A stretch of 61,274 bases of DNA, taken from Candidatus Polarisedimenticolia bacterium. Its GTDB lineage: Bacteria > Acidobacteriota > Polarisedimenticolia > Gp22-AA2 > AA152. Where the stretch lies: contig DASYRE010000053.1 of NCBI GenBank assembly GCA_036004685.1, positions 1 through 61,274 on the forward strand, in the 5' to 3' direction. A model generated the notes under the pieces. It did no database searches, was not told the DNA's origin, and was given only the letters and a program-made list of their open reading frames with translations. The stretch's first letter is position 1; each line of letters opens with the position of its first letter. Shown piece after piece: positions 1-7,746 of the stretch. A program made the translations under genes and the position numbers.

Positions 1-1
1 C

Positions 2-598
2 CGCGACGCCTTCGGCCGCCACACCCATCTGGTCGACCAGATCGGCCGGGCCGACATCGAGATATCGCTTCCCAGCCTGATCACCATGAACGACCGGGCC
101 GCGGCGGCGTGGGGGCTGGAGAACCGCACGCCCTTCCTCGATCATCGCATCGTGGAGTTGGCCTTTCAGCTTCCCCCGGAGCTGAAGATCCGGGACATGG
201 AGCAGAAAGTGATCTTACGGAAGGTGGCGCGCGGGCTCGTGCCGGATTCGATCATCGACCGCAAGGACAAGAAAGGGTTGATCGTGCCGATCCAGCAATG
301 GCTGGAAAAGGATCTGCGGGCTTGGGCCGCCGGCGAGGTGGCCGCCCTCAAGAAGAAGGCTTTCTACCGCAAGGTTCCGTGCCAGGGAGCGACGCGCGGA
401 GAGTTCGACCGGCGCACTTATACCCTGTTGTCGCTCGGCCTCTGGCAAAGGAACGTAGTGTCCGTCCCACGTCGTAAGAGGATGGAAGTCGGAGACCGTC
501 TGCGTTTCCGCAAAGGGAAGGGGGGCCTCTCCTCCGCATCTCAGGCTGACCACGCTGCGGCGGATGAGACGATGGGACAGGAAACCGAGAGCCTCTAG
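2..598 (+). CDS. Asparagine synthase (glutamine-hydrolysing), C-terminal part
   Basis: The reading frame is open from the first bases, so the gene starts outside the window and only about 198 C-terminal residues are visible. They match the synthetase (ATP-pyrophosphatase-like) domain of class B asparagine synthases: 'NRTPFLDHRIVELAFQLP' is the conserved active-site helix segment, followed by the usual lysine-rich 'LRKVARGLVPDSIIDRKDKKG' region in the family's order. The N-terminal Ntn glutaminase domain is not in the window. AsnB-like amidotransferases are frequent in exopolysaccharide loci, where they may amidate uronic acids rather than make free asparagine, but nothing visible here separates the two roles. 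The gene converges on the minus-strand gene at 648, leaving 49 bases between them. The last 40 residues are low-complexity and charged, outside the conserved domain. Confidence 0.88.
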   Translation, partial: RDAFGRHTHLVDQIGRADIEISLPSLITMNDRAAAAWGLENRTPFLDHRIVELAFQLPPELKIRDMEQKVILRKVARGLVPDSIIDRKDKKGLIVPIQQWLEKDLRAWAAGEVAALKKKAFYRKVPCQGATRGEFDRRTYTLLSLGLWQRNVVSVPRRKRMEVGDRLRFRKGKGGLSSASQADHAAADETMGQETESL

Positions 599-647
599 GG
601 ACTTCTCCCCGCCCGAGATTCACCGCCGCAGCCATCCACCGCCCGGA

Positions 648-2906
648 TCAATTCCCGAATCGCAGATTCTGAGGTGAGGAGGGAGGCGCCTTGTCGATGA
701 GGGTCTGGGATCCGGAGGCGATCGTGTTCCCCTTGTTCCCCAAGGAATCGAGCAGGCTGTTCAAGGGAAGACTGAAGGTCCCGAGCCCATCGGCCACGCT
801 CGAATTGACGGCGAAGGATCCCATGAACGTGCTGCCGGGAACAGTCCCGCTGAGGACGATCACGGTCGTGGTTCCGTCGCTCTCCAGGAAGGTCAGCGGC
901 CCCGGCAGCTGGACCACGGAGGTCAATGTGGACAGCGTCACGGAAACCGTGCCCGGGCCCGTAGGCGAGGGGTCGCTCAGGCTCAGATTCGCCGTGACCC
1001 CCGCGACGCTCCCATATTCCACCGCGCCGGCATCCCAGGATGAGCCGAGCATGGGCAGGTTGTCGGCGTAGGCCGGCAGCCCATGTTGAGCGGCGATGCG
1101 GTTGTTGACGCTGTTGGTCCTGCCCGACGGCAATCCCAGGGACGTCCCCACGTTGATCGCCGCCGACGAGCTCAGCAGGTGGAAATCGTTCGACGAGGGA
1201 GCGACGAAGCCCGGATTGGCGCAGCGGTTGTTGTCATTTGCGACTCCGTCCCCGTCGATATCGCTGGAAGTCGTCACGCCGCTACACGAGAAGGACCGGC
1301 CGTTGAAGGAAACCAAGTTGTTGCTGGTGGGGGCATAGACGAGGTTGTACTGGAAGATCCCGCTCCCCGCCCAGTCGACGACCTTTTGTGCGCTCGAAGC
1401 GTACATGATGTTGTTGCGGAATTCGTTGCCGGTGCAGGTCCCCAGACAGGTGATCCCCATCGCCCCGAGAAGGTTGTTGACGAACGTATTGTTGTAGAAC
1501 TTGTTGTTGTTGGCCGTGAGGCCCGGTGCCGCGTAAACCTGGAGACCGTGCCCGCTGCCCCCGTCGCTGTTCGTCACAAAGAGGTTGTTGTACACCTGAT
1601 TGTTGTTCATGCTGACGGTGTTCGCGTCGAGCTTGAGGCCTTCTCCGTGCGTATTGTGGAAGATGTTGTTGCGGACAATCATGTTGTCCACGTGGTTTTC
1701 CATGATGAATCCGCGGCCGCTCGAGAGCGTGGCGCGGGTGTTCTCGATCAGGTTGCCCTCGACCACGGTTCCCGTGTAATCGCCGGCCACGGCTCCATTG
1801 CCCGAATCCCCGATGATCATCCCGCTCGGCGTGCCGATCACGGCGGGGCCGAGGACGTTGACGTCGCCTGTGTCGTGGATCCAGTTGTCCCGGATGATGT
1901 TTGCAGTGGGACCGCTGGGCATGGCCTGGCCGTGGATGCCTTCGCTGCCCGTCCAGGCGATTTCATTGCTGGCGATGGTCACCCCAGTCACGTTGTAGAG
2001 GGTGACGCCGTAATCGCTGCCGTTCCCCTTCACATCGGCCGTGTAGTAAATAATGTTGTTCGATCCGGTGACGTTCTTGGGGGTGGTCGCCGGATAGAAA
2101 TAGAGAGAGCCGCGCCGGTGGCAGCGGAAAGTAAAGCCGCGCACGATGAGGTTCGCGCTGGTCGCCAGGAACGTGAATCCGGTTCCTTCATTGTTGTTGA
2201 AGACATACGGGCGGTTGGGAAGGCTGGAGCCCCAGCGGACCAGGATGGCTCCCCCGCTCTGCGGGCTGTAGGAATCGATTTCCGGCGATGTCCCCGCGTA
2301 TCCTGCATGACTGTTGGTCAAATCCGACAAAGAGGCCACGCGGTACGTCGGCGTCCCGTCGTCTTTCTGCGCACCGATCACGAGACTGGCCGTCCCGCTG
2401 TCGGTCGCGTACCAGGTCTGGGAGCAGGCGGTCGCGGGCACGCCCGCGCACGGTCCCGTCGAGCAATCGCTGCAGATCCTCCATCCGCTCGACGGTGCCC
2501 GCGTTCCATCCAAGTAGACCTTCTCCCCGGCGGTCCCCGAAAAGCCGTAAGCCTCGATGACGATCGGATTGGTGGCATTTCCGCTGAGCGCCAGATCGTA
2601 CTTGTCGGCGAAGTAACGTCCATCGAACGCGGCCGTCTCTCCGTCGTGCGCCGGGTGCACTCCGCGCACCCGCAACACGTCCGAGGAGCCCGCCGCCAAG
2701 AGGGCGATCCCTTCCGTGATCGTCTTCTTCGGACCGTTGGATCCGCACACGATGCTGGCGCCCGATCCCGAACTAGGACAGTTGCCGTCCACGTAGTAGG
2801 TCGCGGCGCGGCTTGCAGCGCTTCCCCAGACCACTGACAGAAGGAGGGGAAGCCAGACGAAGCGGCCCCGCCTTTTCGAGTTTATCGTATGGCCGGTACT
2901 GTTCAT
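648..2906 (-). CDS. Secreted right-handed parallel beta-helix protein
   Basis: A 752-residue protein with a signal peptide (residues about 1-34: basic start, hydrophobic 'WLPLLLSVVWGSAAS', cleavage after SRA). Residues about 90-560 contain many irregular repeats with asparagine ladders (NNN, NNIF, NNLF, NNKF) typical of PbH1 / NosD-like right-handed beta-helices, the fold of polysaccharide lyases, epimerases and adhesins. About 110 C-terminal residues look like an immunoglobulin-type or anchoring beta-domain. I see no DPHD motif of mannuronan epimerases and no clear lyase motif, so a catalytic role is unproven. The ATG at 2906 is preferred over an upstream in-frame start at 2978 because GAGGG lies eight bases before it and the signal peptide begins there. 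It sits downstream of the polysaccharide genes and may bind or process the polymer. Confidence 0.8.
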   Translation of the reverse strand: MNSTGHTINSKRRGRFVWLPLLLSVVWGSAASRAATYYVDGNCPSSGSGASIVCGSNGPKKTITEGIALLAAGSSDVLRVRGVHPAHDGETAAFDGRYFADKYDLALSGNATNPIVIEAYGFSGTAGEKVYLDGTRAPSSGWRICSDCSTGPCAGVPATACSQTWYATDSGTASLVIGAQKDDGTPTYRVASLSDLTNSHAGYAGTSPEIDSYSPQSGGAILVRWGSSLPNRPYVFNNNEGTGFTFLATSANLIVRGFTFRCHRRGSLYFYPATTPKNVTGSNNIIYYTADVKGNGSDYGVTLYNVTGVTIASNEIAWTGSEGIHGQAMPSGPTANIIRDNWIHDTGDVNVLGPAVIGTPSGMIIGDSGNGAVAGDYTGTVVEGNLIENTRATLSSGRGFIMENHVDNMIVRNNIFHNTHGEGLKLDANTVSMNNNQVYNNLFVTNSDGGSGHGLQVYAAPGLTANNNKFYNNTFVNNLLGAMGITCLGTCTGNEFRNNIMYASSAQKVVDWAGSGIFQYNLVYAPTSNNLVSFNGRSFSCSGVTTSSDIDGDGVANDNNRCANPGFVAPSSNDFHLLSSSAAINVGTSLGLPSGRTNSVNNRIAAQHGLPAYADNLPMLGSSWDAGAVEYGSVAGVTANLSLSDPSPTGPGTVSVTLSTLTSVVQLPGPLTFLESDGTTTVIVLSGTVPGSTFMGSFAVNSSVADGLGTFSLPLNSLLDSLGNKGNTIASGSQTLIDKAPPSSPQNLRFGN

Positions 2907-2919
2907 CGAATCCCTCACC

Positions 2920-2998
2920 AAGCTTCGCCGGAGGGCCGAAACGAAGCTTCGAGGAGGTAAAAGCAAGCTTCGGGCCATGAGAGCGAAAGCAGGCTTCG
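2920..2998. repeat. Four spaced copies of an AAGCTTCG-like element
   Basis: On the plus strand AAGCTTCG occurs at 2920-2927, 2944-2951 and 2965-2972, with a variant AGGCTTCG at 2991-2998; start-to-start spacings are 24, 21 and 26 bases. The copy at 2942-2951 extends to the perfect palindrome CGAAGCTTCG. Read on the minus strand two copies share a longer core, CCGAAGCYTGCTTT. The array lies just upstream of the ribosome binding site of the beta-helix gene, so it would be in its leader or promoter. Confidence 0.5.
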
Positions 2999-3080
2999 GA
3001 CGGCGTCTGAAGGGACCATTGCTTTAAAATACAATAAGTTACGCCCCCTTCCGGCATGCCGCCCTCACGGGCTGCCTTGC

Positions 3081-3120
3081 AATTCCGAAACCCGCTCGAC
3101 AATTACGAAACCCGCTCCGG
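3081..3120. repeat. Two-copy 20-base tandem repeat
   Basis: Bases 3081-3100 and 3101-3120 are direct tandem copies that match at 17 of 20 positions; both contain CGAAACCCGCTC. The second copy abuts the stop codon of the GT-C gene that ends at 3121. It is non-coding as far as I can see. Confidence 0.5.
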
Positions 3121-4659
3121 TCAAGAACTCCGGCGTTTCCGGGGCTCCATCTCCAGGATGTGCACCCCGTGGACGTCCCACTCTTCGCGGGAGACAAAGA
3201 ACTTCTCCAGCGTCGGACGGGCCATCCCCTGCGGATCCTCCTCCCATGTCCGGCCGGCGACGAACCAAAGGCGGGGGCAGGTTGCCGACCACCGCCGGAT
3301 TTCCTCGGCGGACTCCGGGACCCGGTCAGGATAACGAAAATCGAGCCAGCGGCTGCGAACGGCGCCTCCCTCGTAGTACTGATAGGCCGGGGTGACACCG
3401 ATCACTAGGATACAGTCCTCGGCGCTCCGCATCGACTCGACGAGCCGATGCGCCTGCCGGGCGTCCTCTTTTGCATATCTCTGGTCGGTGAAATGGGAAA
3501 CGAGGCTCGCCGTCATGAAGGCGAGCACCGCGCACGCCGCACCCCAGCGCAGGAACCGACTCCGGCAGCGGCTCACGCCGAGACTCAAGAGGAGGAGAAG
3601 GGCGGGGAAGGAGAGGAAGGCGTAGCGCGCGTTGAAATCGATCTCGCCGTTGAGCAGGGTGACGCAGACCGGAACCGCCAGGGGGATCCAGAAAAGCAGC
3701 AGCAAGAATTCCCCGCGGCGGCGCAGCGCGGCCCGGCACCTCCACGCCCCGGCGGCGAGCAGACCTCCGAACAGCACGGCGGCGGCGAGCACCACGACCC
3801 AATACTGGTGCGGGAGGGCGGGATGGGACACGTAAGCGCGCAGCTCCTGTAGGGAAGGTCCCAAGCTGTAGCCGACGCTGAAAACGAACAATGTGTAGGG
3901 TACCGTGAACAGGCTCAGAGGCTTGTAGAATCCGGCATGGTGGTGGATGCTCAGGACGACCATCACCCAGGGCAGCCAGACCACGCAGACCCCGAAGACG
4001 GCAAGCGCCGCGGTCCACCAGCGGCGCCTAGGGATTTCCTTGCGCCGGCGCAGCAGGTACAGGCCGAGCACCGGAAACGCTGAGATCGCGTAGAGATGGG
4101 AATAGAGGGAGGCGGTGAGCGCCAGCGCGCCCAGGATTGGCTTTCCTGCGCTCCCTCCTTCCTCGATGTACTCGAGGAAAAGGGTCAGGGAAACGACCGC
4201 GCAAAGGAGAGCGAGGGGGTACATGCGCGCATCTTGCGAATGCCATACCGCCCACGGAGAGAAGGCCAGAAAGAGGCAGGCGAGAAGCCCCGTTTCCTTC
4301 ATGCCCAGCTTCTGGCTGAGCCGGTACACAGCCCCAACCAAAAGCGTCCCGAGAACGACCGACAAGAACCTCGCCCAGCCCTCTCCGGGCGGGCCTAGCT
4401 TGGTCCACAGGCTGAGCAGCAGGAAATAGAGCGGGGGATGATTCTCGCGCGCCGTCTCTTCCAAAATCCCTCCCGGGCCAAGATGGGCGAGCCGGAGCGA
4501 GTATGCCTCGTCGATCCAGACACTTTGAGAGGAAAGGTCATGGATGCGAAGTGCGAATGCGACTAGCATGATTCCGGCGAGCAGAATCGATTCTCGACGT
4601 ATCGACTTGACGGCCGGCCTTGCCGAAACGGCCAGGGGGGGCGAATCCTTAACGATCAT
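3121..4659 (-). CDS. GT-C family membrane glycosyltransferase (PMT_2/ArnT-like)
   Basis: A 512-residue polytopic membrane protein. After a first membrane segment at about 26-40 comes 'WIDEA' (residues 48-52), the acidic motif of the first periplasmic loop in dolichyl-phosphate-mannose/ArnT-type GT-C enzymes, then 'ENHPPLYF' and 'SQDARMYPL', all in family order. About ten more hydrophobic segments follow, and a short soluble C-terminal domain ends the protein. The family moves a sugar from a polyprenyl-phosphate carrier to an acceptor on the outer face of the inner membrane; donor and acceptor cannot be read here. The ATG at 4659 has AAGGA six bases upstream. It is the last gene of the long minus-strand series, 29 bases after the deacetylase gene. 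Confidence 0.82.
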   Translation of the reverse strand: MIVKDSPPLAVSARPAVKSIRRESILLAGIMLVAFALRIHDLSSQSVWIDEAYSLRLAHLGPGGILEETARENHPPLYFLLLSLWTKLGPPGEGWARFLSVVLGTLLVGAVYRLSQKLGMKETGLLACLFLAFSPWAVWHSQDARMYPLALLCAVVSLTLFLEYIEEGGSAGKPILGALALTASLYSHLYAISAFPVLGLYLLRRRKEIPRRRWWTAALAVFGVCVVWLPWVMVVLSIHHHAGFYKPLSLFTVPYTLFVFSVGYSLGPSLQELRAYVSHPALPHQYWVVVLAAAVLFGGLLAAGAWRCRAALRRRGEFLLLLFWIPLAVPVCVTLLNGEIDFNARYAFLSFPALLLLLSLGVSRCRSRFLRWGAACAVLAFMTASLVSHFTDQRYAKEDARQAHRLVESMRSAEDCILVIGVTPAYQYYEGGAVRSRWLDFRYPDRVPESAEEIRRWSATCPRLWFVAGRTWEEDPQGMARPTLEKFFVSREEWDVHGVHILEMEPRKRRSS

Positions 4660-4688
4660 TGAATCCTTTCAAACGACACGCGTTGAAG

Positions 4689-5510
4689 TTACGCGTAGCG
4701 GCTCTGCAATGACGACAAATATCGATCGACGAGTGACCAGCCGTCCAGCCGACCGAGCAAAATCTTGGGGAACAACATGCAGTCTCCTTGCTCAATCTTC
4801 GTTCTCTTGAGCTCAAAACGGTCCGCATGGCTTCGGTTCACACCATTCATGGAAGTACAGGCTGCTTGGTAGCCCGCCTCTTGAACGAGCTTCTTGACGC
4901 CTTCATTGAAATCACGCCGCGTTCCATAAGGGTAGGCCATGCTGGTCACCCGCACTCCGAGGCGTTCCTCGATTTGCTGCCGTGAGCGATTTACCTGACG
5001 TTTGGCCTCTTCCAGATCGAGCTTTCCCAAGGACTTATGGTCGAGGCCATGGGATCCCAGCGTGATCCCGGGAGCTTGCACCACCGTAGCCAGATCGCTC
5101 CAGTCCAGATATCCTTCTCTTCCCACGAGTGCCGGGCTGACGTAGAGAGTCGCCGGAAGACCCAACCTCGAGAGAACGGGGAGCGCTTCCCTAACAAAAT
5201 CGATTGTTCCATCGTCGAACGTCAGGGCGATTCGCGGGATCACGACTTTTTCACGGTCGAGGGATTCCAAGGTCGCCTCCAACGGGAAAACGGCCCCTGT
5301 CTCCGACAGAATTCGCATCTGGACGGCGAAGTCGGACGGAGAGACCGAGAAGGGGTCGGCCGGAGTCTCCGCCACTCGATGATAGGTGAGAATCCTCAAG
5401 CCTTGGCTGAGGCCGCCACCTCTCCCATGGATCACCGCACTGGCATGGATCGTGGCCCGCCGGGCCCAACGTTTGAGCCATCGCTTCCCGGCCGCAACCC
5501 TTACGCTCAT
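4689..5510 (-). CDS. Polysaccharide deacetylase (carbohydrate esterase 4)
   Basis: A 273-residue NodB-homology protein. It has 'YHR' at 43-45, the metal-binding/catalytic 'TFDDG' at 97-101, 'SHGLDH' (the HxxxH metal pair) at 153-158, and 'AYPYGTRRDF' further on, which is the usual third motif region. The family removes N- or O-acetyl groups from polysaccharides with a divalent metal. There is no clear signal peptide; a basic N-terminus precedes the domain. An upstream in-frame ATG exists at 5582, but the ATG at 5510 overlaps the preceding stop as ATGA and gives the normal domain start. Base composition is less G+C-rich than in genes further up the locus. Confidence 0.87.
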   Translation of the reverse strand: MSVRVAAGKRWLKRWARRATIHASAVIHGRGGGLSQGLRILTYHRVAETPADPFSVSPSDFAVQMRILSETGAVFPLEATLESLDREKVVIPRIALTFDDGTIDFVREALPVLSRLGLPATLYVSPALVGREGYLDWSDLATVVQAPGITLGSHGLDHKSLGKLDLEEAKRQVNRSRQQIEERLGVRVTSMAYPYGTRRDFNEGVKKLVQEAGYQAACTSMNGVNRSHADRFELKRTKIEQGDCMLFPKILLGRLDGWSLVDRYLSSLQSRYA

Positions 5511-6295
5511 GGCCCCCACCCCAACCGGTTGCCGATGGCTCGAATCACGAAAAGCGGATTGCCGAGAAGGTAACGCTTCCATTTATGAGGTTGGTTCACG
5601 AGGATGTGAACCCACTCGATTCCCGCCCGGCGCATCCAAATGGGCGCCCGGCGCAGCCGACCGGCAAGGTGATCGAAAAGTCCTCCGACTCCGATGGAGA
5701 GGTCGCAATGGATCTTCGGGGCGTTCTCATGGATCCAGATCTCTTGCAGTGGGTTGCCGAACGCCACCAAGAGAATGCTTGCCTTGGAGTTGTTGATTTG
5801 CTGTATGAGGTCCCCCGTTTCTGACCTGGAGAAATAGCCGTGACGGTATCCGCAGACCTGGAGGCCAGGGACGTAGTCCTGCAATCGGTTAGCGGCCCTT
5901 TCCGGCACTCCCGCCCTGCCCCCGAGAAGGAACACGCCACTCCCACGAGCCACCGCGCGAGCGCAAAGCAGCGGGACAAGATCGGTGCCCACGAGGTTGG
6001 CTGGGAAACTCTGTCCCCGTAGACGCGCAGCAAGGCCGACTCCGCTGCCGTCGTTAAGCAGGAAATCCGCCTCGTTGAGAACGCGCCGGTAGTATGGGTC
6101 CTTCCAGGCCAGATTGAGAGTATGAGCGTTGACGATGTATACCTTGCGGTGTTCACGTCGACCGAATTCGGCCTCCAGGGCCTCGAGCGCCTGTTCACGG
6201 GACAGCCGGTCGAATCGCACTCCCAGAAGGTCGAGCTGCTTCTTACGTTCACCCAACCGACGCTGCGGCGTGAGGGCGGGTACGCCGAGGTTCAT
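5507..6295 (-). CDS. WecG/TagA/CpsF family glycosyltransferase (GT26)
   Basis: 262 residues with the full GT26 pattern: 'NAHTLNLAWKDPYYRRVL', the catalytic-loop 'LNDGSGV', 'GTDLVP', 'FLLGGRAGVPERAA', 'AFGNPLQEIWI' and the closing 'GVGGLFDHLAG' and 'RRAPIWMRRAGIEW'. GT26 enzymes are peripheral inner-membrane transferases that add a sugar such as ManNAc or ManNAcA to an undecaprenyl-diphosphate-linked monosaccharide or disaccharide, an early step of repeat-unit assembly. Length is normal for the family. Overlaps both neighbours by ATGA, so it is probably translationally coupled to the flippase upstream and the deacetylase downstream. Confidence 0.92.
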   Translation of the reverse strand: MNLGVPALTPQRRLGERKKQLDLLGVRFDRLSREQALEALEAEFGRREHRKVYIVNAHTLNLAWKDPYYRRVLNEADFLLNDGSGVGLAARLRGQSFPANLVGTDLVPLLCARAVARGSGVFLLGGRAGVPERAANRLQDYVPGLQVCGYRHGYFSRSETGDLIQQINNSKASILLVAFGNPLQEIWIHENAPKIHCDLSIGVGGLFDHLAGRLRRAPIWMRRAGIEWVHILVNQPHKWKRYLLGNPLFVIRAIGNRLGWGP

Positions 6296-7746
6296 GGCTC
6301 GCGCTCCTCCGGCAGCAACACCAGAAGCCTTTCTGGAACCACTGCCCGCAGCTCTCGGAGGCGAACGACCTGCATGAACAATATCAAAAGACCGTAAATA
6401 AGGGCGCCGCCGAGGATTCGAAGGATTAACGGGATCGCCGGGGTGAGCCAGAGCCAGAGCATGAGGAGCGCCGTCGCAAGGACCGGCTTCGCAATTTCAG
6501 CCTGCCGGAAGACCGGACCGATTTCCTTCCTCAGGAAGAAGCATTGGTAGGCAAGAAAGCAAACGATGGAGGCGACGGTCGCCCAGGCACAGCCGATCAT
6601 GCCCAATCGAGGAATGAGAGCCATGTTCAACAGTAGATTGGTGATCAATCCCATCAGGTTCACTTTCAGATCGACTATCTGCCGGTCCGAAGCGAAAAGG
6701 CTGGAGGCTAAAATCCGGACGATCCCATAGGGAACTAGGGTCCAGATGACGATCGCGAGGACGGCGGCTGCCGGTGAGAAGTCCGGGCCGAAAAGGAGTC
6801 GCACCAAGGGCGCCGCTAACCCACTGATGCCCGCCGCGATCGGAAGCATCACGACCAGCATGTAACGGATGGAGACGCTGTTCGCGGCCCGAAAGTCGTC
6901 CGGTGAATTATGAAAAAGCTTCGAAAAAACTGGGTAGATGGTGGTATTGAAGCTCTTCGGAACGACCTGAGCAATAGAGAAAAGACGATAGCCAACGGTA
7001 TAGAATCCAACGGCTGCGAGAGTGCCCATCTTTGACAACATGAAAACATCCGCGCGCCAGTAGAGGGTCGCCACTATGAAAATCGTCCCGAACACGGGGA
7101 TACTGCGCAGAAGCCGCCTGAGCACGCCCGGCTCATAGGCCCAGGACAACGGAGCAATTCGACGGTGAAACAGGAGGAGGTTGATCGCTAGGGTCAGAAA
7201 GCGGAACAAGGCGAATGACGCGATCAGAGGCACAACCCCGAAGCCTCGTCGAAGGAGCCACAGTCCCGCGAAGACTCTTCCCGCGTTCTCCACGATCGCC
7301 ATGATGACGATGTATTGCACTTTCTCGAAGGCAATGAAGATCGCTTCACTATAGAGAATCATGATGGATGGGAGCAGCGCCAGGGCGACGAACCAGCCGC
7401 CTTGCTCGAGCACCGGCCCGTAATTTGCCAGACGCAGGGCAACCATCATGCCAGCCGCCACAAAGAGGGAGCCCAGGATCCCCACCACCCCCGCCGTGCA
7501 AAGGAAAGCTCGTGCGCTGCGCCGATCCCGGGCGACCTCGCGAGTGAGGAGTGAGTTCAGGCCTAACGACGTCACAGAGTGGGCCACGAAGAAAAAATTG
7601 AGGAGAAGGTTATAGCCTCCCGTTCCGTCCGGACCCAGACGACGGGTCATCGTCCCGACGAGCAGCAGAGATAGAAGAGGGTTGGCGACCTCGAAAGCCA
7701 CCAGCAAAGTCGTGTTGCGGAGTGTGTTTCTTGCGGTGACGCTCAT
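6292..7746 (-). CDS. Wzx-type oligosaccharide flippase (MOP superfamily)
   Basis: A 484-residue protein with about 12-14 hydrophobic segments spread along its length. The order and the motif 'LGPDGTGGYNLLLNFFFVAHS' near the N-terminus (the family's 'lG...yG...' region) mark it as a polysaccharide biosynthesis flippase that would move undecaprenyl-diphosphate-linked repeat units across the inner membrane. An upstream in-frame ATG lies at 7821, but the ATG at 7746 overlaps the upstream stop as ATGA and begins 'MSVTARNTLRNT', the normal flippase start. This is one of two flippases in the window; the other is at 45663-47171. The gene is visibly lower in G+C than most of the locus. Confidence 0.9.
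   Translation of the reverse strand: MSVTARNTLRNTTLLVAFEVANPLLSLLLVGTMTRRLGPDGTGGYNLLLNFFFVAHSVTSLGLNSLLTREVARDRRSARAFLCTAGVVGILGSLFVAAGMMVALRLANYGPVLEQGGWFVALALLPSIMILYSEAIFIAFEKVQYIVIMAIVENAGRVFAGLWLLRRGFGVVPLIASFALFRFLTLAINLLLFHRRIAPLSWAYEPGVLRRLLRSIPVFGTIFIVATLYWRADVFMLSKMGTLAAVGFYTVGYRLFSIAQVVPKSFNTTIYPVFSKLFHNSPDDFRAANSVSIRYMLVVMLPIAAGISGLAAPLVRLLFGPDFSPAAAVLAIVIWTLVPYGIVRILASSLFASDRQIVDLKVNLMGLITNLLLNMALIPRLGMIGCAWATVASIVCFLAYQCFFLRKEIGPVFRQAEIAKPVLATALLMLWLWLTPAIPLILRILGGALIYGLLILFMQVVRLRELRAVVPERLLVLLPEEREP

Larger units (their letters stand above)
2907..3120 (-). promoter_or_regulatory. Leader/intergenic region upstream of the beta-helix gene
   Basis: The 214 bases between the GT-C gene ending at 3121 and the beta-helix start at 2906 contain no gene. 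On the minus strand there is an A+T-rich segment near 3024-3040 that could hold a -10 element, but I see no convincing -35. Closer to the start are four imperfect copies of CGAAGCYT followed by further similarity (see the repeat entry). The region suggests the beta-helix gene is transcribed separately from, or in addition to, the upstream operon. Confidence 0.35.

Noticed and set aside
1400-2200. Recurrent GTTGTTG-type sequence that at first looked like a simple DNA repeat
   Set aside because: It is the complement of asparagine codons forming the asparagine ladder of the beta-helix; spacing is irregular and amino-acid driven.
1083-2837. 584-codon plus-strand frame inside the beta-helix gene
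   Set aside because: Valine/Arg-rich translation without signals; the minus-strand frame has a signal peptide, a ribosome site and beta-helix repeats.
648-2906. Assignment of the beta-helix protein as a mannuronan C5-epimerase (AlgG-like), suggested by the AlgD-like enzyme
   Set aside because: The fold class matches but I could not find the DPHD catalytic motif or other AlgG-specific blocks, so only the fold is claimed.
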